Positions 10,356 through 20,700 of a stretch of DNA of 64,000 nt are shown here, one piece after another. The stretch lies in assembly GCA_031316155.1 (NCBI GenBank), contig JALDRB010000016.1, forward strand, positions 17,861-81,860, written 5' to 3'. Below the pieces are notes generated by a model. The model made no database searches. It saw only the letters and a program-made list of their open reading frames with translations, and had not been told where the DNA came from. A program made the position numbers and the translations under genes. Origin of the DNA: Candidatus Scalindua sp. (GTDB lineage: Bacteria; Planctomycetota; Brocadiia; Brocadiales; Scalinduaceae). Within the stretch, counting starts at the first letter, position 1, and each line of letters starts with the position of its first letter.

Positions 10356-10532
10356 TATACTTATCTGATAATGGTTTTCGGACCTGCCTGTGCGGAAGGA
10401 AAGGAATGCACGCAGACAGGTAAAATCCGAGAAAAAACGATGCGAGTAAAGTCCTCGGCGCCTTTTGTCCGGGGATACCTTCACCAAGACTTGGTTTCCA
10501 GTAAAACCGAAAACCAAATCGGTTTTAGTATA
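10356..10532 (+). repeat. Family A MITE-like element, copy 3 (177 bp, long form)
   Basis: It starts TATACTTATCTGATAATGG and ends GGTTTTAGTATA, with the internal CCTGCCTGTGCG/CGCACGCAGACAGG hairpin (here with a few extra bases in the loop) and the GTCCTCGG...GGGGATACC module of copy 1. It lies 24 bases after the glycine-zipper lipoprotein gene, as copy 1 lies after the tolC-like gene. Confidence 0.85.
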
Positions 10533-10640
10533 ACTCAAGAGAGAACAGGAAAATGGTGGTTAGTGAAAATACTTCACTCATTTCCGCCTGATTGATAATT
10601 TAAGAATGCCTGTTGTAACAATTATTGTGAGGTCAGAAAG

Positions 10641-11309
10641 ATGCAAGATAAGACAAAAGAAGAGCTTGAAATTGAATTAAGAGAACTGCACCAGGGACTA
10701 AAAAGAGCGGAAGAATTAGAGATCAGCAATAAGAAAGTGATGGAGGAACTGCAAAAAGTTTCTGCCAAATATAAAGCGATCGTTGATGTTTTCGATGGTT
10801 TGATTTACATATGTTCAGAAAATTTTGATGTAGAATTTATGAATGAGAAATTTCTGAAACGTACGGGTTATAATCCTGTAGGGCGGAAATGCTACAGGGC
10901 TCTTCATGGTTTGAACAGTATCTGCTCCTGGTGTGTAAATGAGAGGGTGTTTCAGGGTGAAAAAGTGAGCTGGGAAGTCCTCAGCCCCAAAGATAACCGT
11001 TGGTATTATGTTATTAACACACCGTTTTGTCATCCAAATGGAAACAGGTATAAGATGTCTGTAATCCAGGACATAACTGATCGTAAGATTGAAGAAGCGG
11101 AACGGGAACAGATTCAAGAGCAACTTCAACATGTTCTTACCAAGGTGCTGAGTGGATATCTTCCAATTTGTGCATCATGCAAGAAAATCCGTGATGGGAA
11201 TAAAAACTGGGTTGAGATTGAAAGTTATGTTCGATCTCATACGGATGCTCAGTTCAGTCACGGTATTTGTCCAGACTGTAAAGAAAAGCTGTATCCGGAA
11301 CTGAAGTAG
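10641..11309 (+). CDS. PAS-domain protein with C-terminal CxxC tail
   Basis: The 222-residue soluble protein has three parts: a charged coiled-coil start (about 1-45, KEELEIELRELHQGLKRAEE), one PAS domain (about 45-155, closing with the PAC motif MSVIQDITDRKIEEAE), and a tail from about 168 with LPICASCKKIRDGNKNW and ending ICPDCKEKLYPEL. That two-CxxC tail is typical of the ends of many PAS/response-regulator proteins in deltaproteobacteria and planctomycetes, and may bind a metal. No kinase, GGDEF or other output domain is present, so it probably senses a ligand or redox state and acts through a partner. ATG 10641 has a weak GGTCAG upstream. Confidence 0.78.
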   Translation: MQDKTKEELEIELRELHQGLKRAEELEISNKKVMEELQKVSAKYKAIVDVFDGLIYICSENFDVEFMNEKFLKRTGYNPVGRKCYRALHGLNSICSWCVNERVFQGEKVSWEVLSPKDNRWYYVINTPFCHPNGNRYKMSVIQDITDRKIEEAEREQIQEQLQHVLTKVLSGYLPICASCKKIRDGNKNWVEIESYVRSHTDAQFSHGICPDCKEKLYPELK

Positions 11310-11443
11310 CAATCCAACACCTGTTAGTAGGTGCTGACACCGGCACGTTGTATTGTTGAAACGTTATCAAATTCCTCAATTATCTCGCATTCCCTGTTGC
11401 TGTTCTTTTACCTTTTACGGTAACACAAGCTCGCCTTAGTAGA

Positions 11444-11625
11444 TTAGAAAGAGGAGTTGAAGCTGATCCCGGCACCGATAAACCAGTCACAAGCATCATC
11501 TGAAAGTCCAACTCCGGAACTGGCATCAAGTTGAATATTGTTGTGAACCTTTCTTGTTGTACAAAAATTTGATGTGATGGTATTATTAATTCTTCTGTCG
11601 TAAACTTCTGTTTGTATTAGTTGAA
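11444..11625 (-). pseudogene. C-terminal remnant of a phenol-degradation MetA-like (PF13557-type) outer-membrane protein
   Basis: On the - strand a short open stretch reads KVHNNIQLDASSGVGLSD and then DDACDWFIGAGISFNSSF before a stop at 11444-11446. This is the characteristic closing segment of 'MetA-pathway of phenol degradation/transporter' beta-barrel proteins, whose last strand typically ends DWFVGAGxSxRF. A stop lies upstream at about 11628, so only about 60 residues remain. The rest of 11310-11744 shows no gene. Confidence 0.55.
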
Positions 11626-11744
11626 GTTACGTTATTGAATAATACGACCATATAATTCAAATAGATATACTAGAGAAGAAAGGATACCTGCGGCCAAGGA
11701 TCTGAAGTTATGTATGAATTCAGGACCACAGACTCTCTTAAGGG

Positions 11745-14700
11745 ATGACTCATAACAGAAAAATATTTATAGGAATAGCAGGATTTTTGCTGTCTCTGCT
11801 CACCATTTGTAATTATCTCTCTTCTCCCTTCATTAATTCGGAATCGATAAAGAAAAAGATCCAGACTGCTGTCTCTCAGAAAGTTGGGGGGCAAGTTGAA
11901 TACCACTCCGCTGATCTGTCAATATTTCCATTCATTCACGCACGGGTTGATCAGGTAACGGTATCTCTACCGGGAAAGATTAAGGGAAAAATAGAGACAT
12001 TGGACTTCTTTCCAAAGATTTTACCTCTCTTCGCAGGTAAAGTACGGATCAGTAAAATCGATTTAGGGTCTCCCGATTTCGATTTTGTGCTACTTCGGGA
12101 CCAAAAGACACCCAAGATAACAATAGAATTGATAAACCTCGATATGATTAAGGAGAGTATACTGAACGTATTGTTCCCGTTGCTCGCGGGACTACCGGAA
12201 TTTCAGATTACCATTAAAGACGGAACAGGTAATATTACCGAAGGGGATGAAACCGTTTTTGATTTCAGGTATATGCAGGCAGAAATCAGCTCTCTTTCAA
12301 AAGAGATAGAATTCAACATGAAAGGCAACTCCGGAATATGTGATACTATTTCGGTGAAAGCAAACCTTAATCGAAGAGATCTCAAGGGTAATGGTGTTAT
12401 CCAATTGGGCCTCTTTCGGCCTCAATCCCTTCTTGACCGTTTTTTACCGGACGCCTTCTGTCATATCTCAGAACCGATCGATACAGTGAGTTTACATGTT
12501 AAATCTGGTGGAACCAATGACTTAAAGGCAGAGGTGGAAGGCTCTCCTCTCAGTCTGAAAGTTAAGAAGGAGACAGTGTATTGTGCCTGAAAGGTAAAAA
12601 GGTGAAAGTCTCACTTCACATTGGGGAAGCTGAAACGAAGGTATCTTTCACTGAGCTTAAACTTGAATATCCTCTTCTCGATATGAGGGGAGAATTAGTT
12701 GTCGATCATGAAACGCGGAAGATCAGCCTGGAGCTTACGGGGGGAGATATTGACATTCATTCGGTACGGGAAGAGGCTCTGGCTTTTGCAGGAGATAATG
12801 AGGCAGTAAAAAATATTTTTCAAATTGTAAAAGGTGGCAAATTGTCTGATGTGGTAATCGCGAGTCAGGGAAAATCACTTGGAGATATTGGTAAAATGGA
12901 AAACCTTGTCATAAAGGGTAATGTTCGTGAAGGTAACATCTTTATTCCCGGTCCTGAACTTGATCTGGAAGATGTTACAGGGGATTTCGTTGTTGAAAAG
13001 AGTACCTTGGAAGGTATGAACATTGGTGCCAGACTCGAAGATTCCTACGGACAGGAAGGAAGAATCAGCATTGGTCTGAAAGGAGAGGATGCTCCTCTTC
13101 ATGTTGAAACAGAGATAAAGGCAGTTGCCGGACAGATTCCACCACTTCTCAAACGATTAGTAGAAAATGAGAATCTTTTAAGAGAAATCAACCGGGTAAC
13201 GAACGTAAAAGGAACTGTCGCGGGTAAACTGTCCCTTGGAGGACGTCTTAACGCAATTAAGGCGGATGTGGATATTCATAAGATCGATGTTTCCGCTCAT
13301 TACAAAGATACTCCTTTTCCTTTACACATTAAAAATGGAAGTTTTCATTATGACAGAGGAAACATAAACATGGTGAACCTTGGAGGGACATTTGGCAGCT
13401 CCTCTTTTTCCGAACTTTCGGCCCGGATGAGCCTCGGAAAAGATGCCCATATAGAAGTTCAATCAGGGAAGATTCTGGCCTTTCTCAGGGAAATATACCC
13501 CTGGATCTCTTCGTTTGAAAAGATGGGGAAAAGTCTTAAAGACGTAAAGAGCGTAAGCGGTATCCTTCAGGTATTGTCATTGAATCTGAAGGGTCAACTT
13601 GCCATGCCCGAATCATGGGTTATCGGAGCGACAGGTGAAGTTAAAGACCTCCTCGTGGATACAACTCTTTATCCGGAACCTGTAGAAGTAAACGAAGGTT
13701 TTTTCAAAGTTGTTGATAAAGAGTTCTTTTTGACCCATTCTAAGGTGAAGGCCGGTAACAGTTCATTAGGAATATCTGGATCTATCAGTTACATTATGAC
13801 AGAGCTTGTTAATACAGATATTGCATTTCATGGAGAAATTGGACAGGAGTCTCTGCAGTGGATCGAAAAACGTGTTAACCTGCCACCAGAATATAGTATC
13901 AGGCCTCCACTTTCGATACAAAAGGCTCATATTGCCTGGAAAAAGGATTCCGGGATGTCATTTGTCAGTAATCTTACCCTTCAGAATGGACCCGAGGTTT
14001 CAGTAGATATGATCCTGAATCCTGAAGCCCTGGAGATTAAGAATGTTCATATTCTGGATGCAGAATCCAACGCTTCTTTCAGGTTTGGTCTTGGAGATAA
14101 GGCGATTAACTTTAGTTTTACGGGGAATTTGTCACAGACAACTACGGATAAAATATTTCTTCATGCCCCATTAGCGAAGGAGTGGATTAAGGGTGATTTT
14201 CAGGCACATATCCTGTTGGATCAACCGGAACATTCTACATTTCAAGGTGTATTAGAGGGGAAAAATCTTTCGGTTTCCCGGTATCTGAAGGTACCGTTCA
14301 ACATAAGCGACATTTCACTGCATGCCGACACCAAAAGTGTCAGAGTAGACTCTCACATACTCACCTTGAGTAACAATCACCTTTCAGTAAATGGAGAGGT
14401 TAAAGCATCTGAGGATGGTTTTCTCTTTGATTCAGACATGTCTGCTGATGGACTGGAGTGGGATACAATCAGAAAGACCCTGGCTATTGAGGATAAAACA
14501 GAAGACAAGCGAGTGGTGAATAAAGATGAAGAAAAGGATGTTGACGAGAGTGCAGATAAAGGTGAAGAAAAACGGTTCTGGGATATTCCCGTGAAGGGTA
14601 CTCTCAGATTAGCTGCTGAATCCTTCACGTTTGACCAATACACCTGGAAGCCGTTACGGGCTCATATCTCTTTCAAAGATGTTGGCATACGGGTAGATGT

Positions 14701-15445
14701 TACCGATGCTGATTTATGCGGGATTTCCTGTACAGGATTAATAAAAGTGAACCCTCAGGACATATTGCTGGACTTTCAATTACTGAGCCGGAATCAGGAT
14801 GTGGATTCAACTTTCAAATGCTTTGGGAATACAAAAGAGCTTATGACGGGAAGGTTCGACATGAAGACCCAGGTCGTTTCACAGGGGACAGCAGAAACTC
14901 TGGGTAAGGAGCTAGGGGGGAATTTTGAATTCACAGCAAAAGATGGCAGGATTTACAGGTTTGGTCTTATTGCAAAGCTGTTCGCCTTCCTGAATGTTAC
15001 TGAAATCTTCAGGGGAAAACTCCCGGATGTAGTCAAGCAGGGGTTCAGCTATAAATCAATAACGGCAAACGGAAAGATTGAAAAGGGTATCCTTAACCTG
15101 GAAAATCTGTTCATAGACGGCTCTTCAATGGGAATAACCAGTCGTGGTAAGGTAGATCTCATAGGGGAAAAAATAGATCTCAAGGTACTGGTCTCCCCGT
15201 TTAAGACAGTAGACTTTGTCGTGGAAAAAATACCTGTTGTTGGAAAACTTCTTGGAGGCACTCTTGTTTCCATTCCTGTTGGAATTAAAGGTGATATTGA
15301 AAATCCAAATATTTCCTATCTTTCTCCTTCGGCTGTTGGGAAAAAATTACTGGATATTACAGTGAATACCCTGAAAGCTCCGGTAGAAATAATAAAACCG
15401 GTAATTCCCGGTGGGAACGGAAAAGAGAGCAGCTCAATTAAGTGA
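11745..15445 (+). pseudogene. Large AsmA-like envelope protein, interrupted by one frameshift
   Basis: Two overlapping frames (11745-12590 and 12581-15445) form one AsmA-family protein of about 1,235 residues if one base is restored near 12575-12590. The N-terminus has a single membrane anchor (IFIGIAGFLLSLLTICNYLS). A long beta-rich body follows, with repeated amphipathic strands of the kind that form hydrophobic grooves. The AsmA C-terminal module closes it: LGGNFEFTAKDGRIYRFGLI, then IEKGILNLENLFIDGSSMGI, then IPVGIKGDIENPNISYLSP. AsmA/YhdP/TamB-like proteins carry phospholipid between inner and outer membranes. More than 900 residues stay open after the single shift, so a sequencing error is plausible. 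A second AsmA-like gene lies at 59963. Confidence 0.8.
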
Positions 15446-15500
15446 AAGATAAAAGTCTCCGTTGTTATGCAGCAATTACGAGGTAAAGGGACCGTTTAAC

Positions 15501-16190
15501 ATGGAACTTGTGATAGATGTTATACAAAATCTGGCTTATGTTTATGAGGAGGTCTTCTGGCTTAAGGAAATTTTATTAATCGTACAATCATTGGTTGTTT
15601 TTGGATTAGTGTGGTGGTTTCTCACGTTAAAACATAAATATACACTACTTATTTCTCTGTCAGCCTTTCTTGGAGGTATTTGTACTATTTTCGGAGATTT
15701 CGGGTATTGGAATGATAATGACGTATTAAAGTATATTGCCCCTTCCTCTTTATATTTTATAGGAAATAAGGATAAAGAACGAAAAAATGATATTCTCTTG
15801 TTCGCATTTCTTTGCCCTTTCTTTGTTATTTCTTATGAACCCTACAGGAGTATATCAATAGCAGCGTTATCTATACTATCGCATGTATTAATATATTTCT
15901 TCATTTTTATGGCCAGAAAAAGGATCTGTTTGTCCACAGGTATCAGTATCTTCATTGGCTTGCTGTACAATTATATTGGCAATATTGCATCCCCCGGCAC
16001 GAATGATAATCTTGTTAATCCCATGTTGATCACCCTGTTTATGAAAGGTATTGATTCTTACACGAAAAACGATAACTATACATTGTTTTTACAGTATTTA
16101 TGGATAGTGCTTTTATGCTTTGCATATTTTGGGAATTGGATATTTTACTCTGTAAGTGATTATTACGATATGTTTCCCTGTTTGTGGTAA
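15501..16190 (+). CDS. Multi-pass membrane protein of unknown function
   Basis: I do not recognise a family. The 229-residue protein (start chosen at ATG 15501 behind GAGGTAAAGGG; the frame is open further upstream) has about six hydrophobic segments: ILLIVQSLVVFGLVWWFL, LLISLSAFLGGICTIFG, LLFAFLCPFFVISY, IAALSILSHVLIYFFIFM, ISIFIGLLYNYIGNI and LFLQYLWIVLLCFAYFGNW. Short polar loops, including ASPGTNDNLVNP, separate them. It lies downstream of the AsmA-like gene on the same strand and upstream of another unknown gene. Confidence 0.6.
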   Translation: MELVIDVIQNLAYVYEEVFWLKEILLIVQSLVVFGLVWWFLTLKHKYTLLISLSAFLGGICTIFGDFGYWNDNDVLKYIAPSSLYFIGNKDKERKNDILLFAFLCPFFVISYEPYRSISIAALSILSHVLIYFFIFMARKRICLSTGISIFIGLLYNYIGNIASPGTNDNLVNPMLITLFMKGIDSYTKNDNYTLFLQYLWIVLLCFAYFGNWIFYSVSDYYDMFPCLW

Positions 16191-16239
16191 GAATTGAAAT
16201 GCAATGTTTTGATTCCTGTTTTAACTCTTTTGATTTAAT

Positions 16240-17022
16240 TTGGTGAATATTCTACTATCTTTATTAGATTTCAGCAAACCGGGAGAGATTGTCTCCTATA
16301 ATAAAATGTATGTTTCGGTTATTACACAAATAATACCCGCAACCACGAGAGAGGTGGATGAAGAGCTGAAAAATACATATCTTGAACTTAATCCGGATTT
16401 TCCTCCAAGGGTTTTTAAGGGAATGAACGGAGTCTTTACCCTTCCACTGGTTGCCTATTCAAAGGACGAAGGGAACACCTGGTTCTTTACCGGCGGAAAC
16501 ATGATAGGGTTAAGTATTGTAAATATTAAACCTGATATCCTGGAAACTATTCAAATACCTTTGCCCACGTTACTTTTTGGAGAAGGCGACGATAAAATAA
16601 AACTAGTCAGACAAAATAAACGATGGGTTACGAAGATATCTGAAATGTCAACGGTTGCAGGTGATGAAAGTATTATTTTTACCCTTGGCGAGAATACGAA
16701 TGATGAACAGCCGAATACGGCAGGCATAGGGATTTCAAATGATAGCCTAGATCCGTATATATATCTTGAAGAGCATCCTGATCTATTGGATGAGGTACGT
16801 GGAAATCCGGTACAACCTTCTGCGAATAAGAATAGTATTAAATCAGAGGGTAAACAGGAGACTCCAGGAAATTCATCTCAATCTGTATTCGTTACCAGAA
16901 CATCCAACATGTATCACAGAGCTGACTGCCCCGGTTTGGGTGAGGATGATCTGCTTGAATTTACATCGTCCCGGGAAGCTCTTGAGTCTGGTGGTGTGCC
17001 CTGTAAGCGTTGTAGTCCCTAA
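16240..17022 (+). CDS. Unknown protein with C-terminal Ada-like metal-binding motif
   Basis: The 260-residue protein starts at GTG 16240 (a TAA precedes it). The first 150 residues contain VFKGMNGVFTLPLVAYSKD and NTWFFTGGN, and match no family I know. Residues from about 215 read YHRADCPGLGEDDLLEF and end GGVPCKRCSP. This spacing of Cys, His and CxxC resembles the small Ada-type zinc-binding fold that often ends secreted or nuclease proteins ('YHxxxCP...PCxxC'). A low-complexity linker (SANKNSIKSEGKQETPGNSS) joins the two parts. No signal peptide is seen with this start. The function is unknown. Confidence 0.6.
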   Translation: MVNILLSLLDFSKPGEIVSYNKMYVSVITQIIPATTREVDEELKNTYLELNPDFPPRVFKGMNGVFTLPLVAYSKDEGNTWFFTGGNMIGLSIVNIKPDILETIQIPLPTLLFGEGDDKIKLVRQNKRWVTKISEMSTVAGDESIIFTLGENTNDEQPNTAGIGISNDSLDPYIYLEEHPDLLDEVRGNPVQPSANKNSIKSEGKQETPGNSSQSVFVTRTSNMYHRADCPGLGEDDLLEFTSSREALESGGVPCKRCSP

Positions 17023-17078
17023 CCTTGAGGAGTCAGAAAAGGATGTCAGATTTACGATTTTTAAAAAGTTAGTTTATG

Positions 17079-17318
17079 GATAAAGTTCAATTATAAAATT
17101 TGAAAGTATGAAGACTGAAGCCAGAAGTCAGAATGAAAAGAAAGCCGTTTAAAAGATTTACGATTTCAGAATTACGGTTTGAGAATCTGGATTCCTGATG
17201 AAATTGAAGAGGTTATTAAAATAATTGAGTTGTACTCATCTAATATTCTGAATTCTGTCTCCAGACTTCTTCATTCAAAAAGAGAGACTTTAAAAACAAA
17301 TCGTAATTCGTAATTTAT
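17079..17318 (+). repeat. Family C repeat, copy 1
   Basis: This AT-rich block begins AAAGTTCAATTATAAAAT, has GAAGACTGAAGCCAGAAGTC in the middle and ends ACAAATCGTAATTCGTAA. The block at 55668-55920 is the same almost base for base, and 58150-58590 is related. The outer arms are inverted: TACGATTT/CAGAATTACGG toward the left against AAATCGTAATTCG on the right. Bases 17319-17393 hold nothing else visible. Confidence 0.75.
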
Positions 17319-17393
17319 TGCCTAAATTAGTTGAAAATTTTTTTTATTTAAGTACTATTAGCTGGTTAGAAAATACGAGTTACTGTTCTCATT

Positions 17394-18584
17394 GTGGAGG
17401 GAAGTATAACCAAACTGATGATAAATCACACTGTTGTAAAGATGGATCCTGTGGATTCTGGGGGTGAGGCTAATTCGGCAATATTCGGGGTTGGGTTTTC
17501 CTGTCGTACTTTTTTTACCATCCTTGTATTTGCGATTTGGCTCTTTCTGCCTGGCTGTATTACCTTCGGGCCGAAACGGATAGCGGTAGACAGTTTCAAT
17601 TACAATGAGGTGATTGCCCGTTCGTCGAATGAACAGATGTTACTCAACCTGGTGCGGTTGCGGTATCGGGAAGTGCCGGTATTTCTTGCTGTTGGTTCAG
17701 TGATTTCGCAGTATTTTTACGCGGGAAATTTTGGAACGAGCGCCGCATTTGGAAAGGACCTGGGACATACAGTGCAGAGGTTTGGCGCCGATGCAGGTAT
17801 GCTTTACAGTGAGCGTCCAACAATAACCTACAGTCCGCTGTCCGGCAGCGAGTTTTCACAACAGCTGCTCACGCCAATTCCAAACGATTTGGTTTTTTCT
17901 CTCGCACAGTCCGGCTGGTCACCGGATCAGCTGCTCATGATGTGCCTGGAAAGATTGAACCATGTAGAGAATATGCGTTTCGGGTCTGTAGCATCCCAGG
18001 ATGAGCTCAAAGAAGCAGGCGCATTTCAACGTGTGGTACAACTCCTTGTGGAGCTGAGCAGACGCAGAGCTATCGAGATGCAAAGCAGCAATGCGAAGAC
18101 TCCGAATACCCGTTCCCTGGTGTTCGAACAGGAACCGGATAGAGATACCGGTAACCTGATTAAAGAGTTGAAACTCATGCTTGGTCTGGATCCACAATAT
18201 TCCAGTTTTAGAGTTACCGAGCGGATGATAAGGCGTAAGCCTGATGAGATTACCATACGGGTAAGGTCGATATTGGCCCTGATGGGATTTCTTTCGCGTG
18301 GTGTTGATATTCCAACCGCACATCTGGAGGAAAAACGGGTCGATGGGATGCCATTTACCATTGACGAGGATTTTCGATCACAACTGTTTCCCTTGAAGAT
18401 TCATTCCCAACCGGATCAACCTGATGATGCTTTCGTCGCAGTACGGTATAATGACTACTGGTTTTATATCAGCCGCTCAGATCAGAAGAGTAAGGAGTCA
18501 TTTGGTCTGCTTACCTATCTTTTCCTCATGCAGGCTCATCAGGCGCAGACACTGGGGCCGATGATCACCGTTCCTACTTCTTAA
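17394..18584 (+). CDS. Lipoprotein of unknown function
   Basis: The 396-residue protein has an extended N-terminus, then a hydrophobic stretch (FFTILVFAIWLFLPGC) ending in a lipobox at about Cys55. A start further in than the GTG at 17394 is likely, because the usual lipoprotein signal is about 20-25 residues long. The mature part begins with FNYNEVIARSSNEQMLLNLV and contains a glycine/alanine-rich stretch (VISQYFYAGNFGTSAAFGKD) and a C-terminal YWFYISRSDQKSKESFGLL segment. I do not recognise a named family. Codon use and base composition (GC somewhat higher than neighbours) hint at a different history. The next intact gene on this strand is another lipoprotein, with an LssY_C domain. Confidence 0.65.
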   Translation: MEGSITKLMINHTVVKMDPVDSGGEANSAIFGVGFSCRTFFTILVFAIWLFLPGCITFGPKRIAVDSFNYNEVIARSSNEQMLLNLVRLRYREVPVFLAVGSVISQYFYAGNFGTSAAFGKDLGHTVQRFGADAGMLYSERPTITYSPLSGSEFSQQLLTPIPNDLVFSLAQSGWSPDQLLMMCLERLNHVENMRFGSVASQDELKEAGAFQRVVQLLVELSRRRAIEMQSSNAKTPNTRSLVFEQEPDRDTGNLIKELKLMLGLDPQYSSFRVTERMIRRKPDEITIRVRSILALMGFLSRGVDIPTAHLEEKRVDGMPFTIDEDFRSQLFPLKIHSQPDQPDDAFVAVRYNDYWFYISRSDQKSKESFGLLTYLFLMQAHQAQTLGPMITVPTS

Positions 18585-18612
18585 TAAGGATACCTGATTT
18601 ACGATGTAAGAT

Positions 18613-18804
18613 TTACAAATTGAAGTCTCCCTTTGGCCTTGGGGTTTCTAAGCCGGCCTTCTTTATCATGTCATGAACACCTAATGCTATTTCAGATATG
18701 GTTTGCGGTGTGGTTTGCTTGATGGTTTGTGCTGAAAGAGAACCTGTGTAGAAGAGAAAGATGATGCAGATCCACCAGTAATGTTTCAGAATAACATACT
18801 TCAT
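18613..18804 (-). CDS. Small secreted protein, doubtful
   Basis: A 63-codon frame from ATG 18804 encodes a basic start, a hydrophobic core (HYWWICIIFLFYTGSLSA) with a plausible AxA-type cleavage site, and about 35 polar residues (TIKQTTPQTISEIALGVHDM). It could be a genuine small periplasmic protein or the start of a truncated gene. No good Shine-Dalgarno sequence precedes it. The rest of 18585-19087 shows no gene. Confidence 0.35.
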   Translation of the reverse strand: MKYVILKHYWWICIIFLFYTGSLSAQTIKQTTPQTISEIALGVHDMIKKAGLETPRPKGDFNL

Positions 18805-19087
18805 GGGTAACATTGCTAATCAGATTTTATCCAAACTAATTGTCAGCATTCTGTGGCAAAATGACGTATAAATCAACACCTTTTCAGTTGCATTATAAAA
18901 GATAAAGTATAAATCTAACGAGCATTGAATCATGTTAACTATTCGCAGTTTTTGCAGTACAATACCAGTTTTTTTGCGATTGGACAATACAAACCTAATG
19001 TGATATGGTATGTTTTCGTGTAATTTATTGATAGTAAAGAGCAAACAATTCTGATATCGACTTATTTTTGTTTTGAGGGATAAAAAA

Positions 19088-20392
19088 ATGATGACAATCT
19101 TAATCCGATTTCTCTTACTCGCATTGCTGTTATCGTGGCTTCCGGCTTGTAAAACATACAGTCCGATTCCGATTGACCAGGTACCTTTCCTTCAGCGCTC
19201 GCAGACACAGACAATTGGAGGGGTAACTGTAACAGCGGCTGTGCTTTCACATGAGGAGAGCGAGCAGATATTTGGCAGACCGCTAGCTGAGAAAGGAATC
19301 CAACCCGTATGGTTGGAGATTGTAAACAAAGAACCTCTTCCGTATGCTCTTATATCCAGATACCTCGATCCAACATACTTTTCTGCTTCTGAGACAGCTC
19401 GCATGAACTCAGTATCGAAAAAAAATATAGACGAACAAATGGCGAAAGACTTCAGAAAATTAGCTATTGATATCCGAGTGCCTCCTGGTCAAACAAGATC
19501 CGGATTTATATTTACCCGGTTGGATTTTGGCACAAAGGTAGTATCAGTTGTCTTGTTTGGACCAAAACAGGTAAAATCACTTGTTTTTTATATTACAGTG
19601 CCTGGCCTTAAACTCGATTATCAAAATACTGACTTTGATAAACTGTATAAAAAGGAAGAACTGATTGTATTCGATGAAGAAAAGGCATTTCGTGAGATGC
19701 TCACCAATTTTCAATGTTGCACAGAAAATGAAAAGGGTACAAAAGATGGTGACCCATTGAATCTTGTATTGATTGGAAGCCGTAATGAATTATTTGGTGC
19801 TCTTGCCAGAGTTGGTTGGGACGAGACAGAAGCAGTTACATTTTCTACTGCACTTAAGACTGCGAAGGCATTCTTTTCAGGCGATATGTATATGAATGCT
19901 CCGATTAGTCCACAGTACCTCTTTGGCCGCAGCCAGGATGTTGCACTTCAGAAGGGACGTGACTCGATTCACGAACGTAACCACTTGCGTCTATGGCTCT
20001 CTCCGTGGGTTTACCTGGGAAAAAACGTCTGGATAGGTCAGATTAGCCGAGATATTGGTATTCGGTTAACAACAGGGGTTTGGAATCTTACAACTCATGA
20101 AATAGACCCTGAGGTGGACGACTCTCGTGACTACCTGATATCTGATATTATGTCTGTACAAGGACTATCTAAGTTGGGATTTGTCAAAGGCGTAGGTGAG
20201 TCCACACCTGAAAACCCACGTGAAATACTGCTTGGAGATGAGTACTGGACAGATGGGCTTCGTGCCGTAATGCTCTTATCAGAAAAACCGGTTGCCATGG
20301 ATAAAGTCAGTTTTTTCATTTGGGACTTTAAAATGAAAGAAGCTGAAGAAGTAATTGAAAGGATGGGACGGGAAGCTTTATCTAAACCTTAA
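19088..20392 (+). CDS. LssY C-terminal-domain lipoprotein
   Basis: The start is placed at ATG 19088, 8 bases after GAGGG, giving 434 residues. The first 21 residues are a lipoprotein signal (LLLALLLSWLPAC, lipobox Cys21). About residues 30-190 hold a beta-rich region (IQPVWLEIVNKEPLPYALIS, then SGFIFTRLDFGTKVVSVVLF). From about 215 comes the LssY_C-type module: LNLVLIGSRNELFGALARVG, then YLFGRSQDVALQKGRDSI, HLRLWLSP, and WIGQISRDIGIRLT. LssY_C domains occur in envelope proteins including DedA/PAP2 fusions; their biochemical role is not firmly known. A broken paralogue of the middle region follows at once (20440-20700), so the locus once held a tandem duplication. Confidence 0.75.
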   Translation: MMTILIRFLLLALLLSWLPACKTYSPIPIDQVPFLQRSQTQTIGGVTVTAAVLSHEESEQIFGRPLAEKGIQPVWLEIVNKEPLPYALISRYLDPTYFSASETARMNSVSKKNIDEQMAKDFRKLAIDIRVPPGQTRSGFIFTRLDFGTKVVSVVLFGPKQVKSLVFYITVPGLKLDYQNTDFDKLYKKEELIVFDEEKAFREMLTNFQCCTENEKGTKDGDPLNLVLIGSRNELFGALARVGWDETEAVTFSTALKTAKAFFSGDMYMNAPISPQYLFGRSQDVALQKGRDSIHERNHLRLWLSPWVYLGKNVWIGQISRDIGIRLTTGVWNLTTHEIDPEVDDSRDYLISDIMSVQGLSKLGFVKGVGESTPENPREILLGDEYWTDGLRAVMLLSEKPVAMDKVSFFIWDFKMKEAEEVIERMGREALSKP

Positions 20393-20435
20393 TCAACTAG
20401 ATAAGTTATATAATAATTCACAGAGTAAGCGAAAA

Positions 20436-20700
20436 AGCAAACAAGCAAAGGGACTACCGGAAATTGTCTATAGAACCACGTTTATTACCTGGAGGAACGA
20501 ATTCAGGGTTTGTATTTACCCGCTTTGATCTCGGTACCAAGGTCGTTTCCGTTGTCCTCTTCGGGCCTAATCAGGTCAGGCGCTTGTTTTCTCTATCCCG
20601 GTACCCGGCCTGAAGGCAGACTATGACCGCGTCAATTTCGATGAGTTCTACAAACCAGAAGAGCTCGTTATTTTTAATGATGAGCAGGCTTTTACTATTC
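20436..20700 (+). pseudogene. Truncated LssY_C-lipoprotein paralogue
   Basis: The sequence encodes SGFVFTRFDLGTKVVSVVLF and, one frame over, VPGLKADYDRVNFDEFYK followed by PEELVIFNDEQAF. These parallel SGFIFTRLDFGTKVVSVVLF and ITVPGLKLDYQNTDFDKLYK of the intact gene just upstream. A frameshift lies near 20585-20600. The homology stops abruptly at about 20695, where a transposase fragment begins. Only about 85 of 430 residues survive. Confidence 0.75.

Noticed and set aside
12575..12595. Two separate AsmA genes with overlapping stop and start
   Set aside because: The second frame would start with TTG in the middle of a beta-rich domain and has no anchor; a single broken gene explains the data.
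18820..19044. 74-codon - strand frame before the LssY_C gene
   Set aside because: It lacks a signal, domain and ribosome-binding site; AT-rich intergenic sequence gives such frames by chance.
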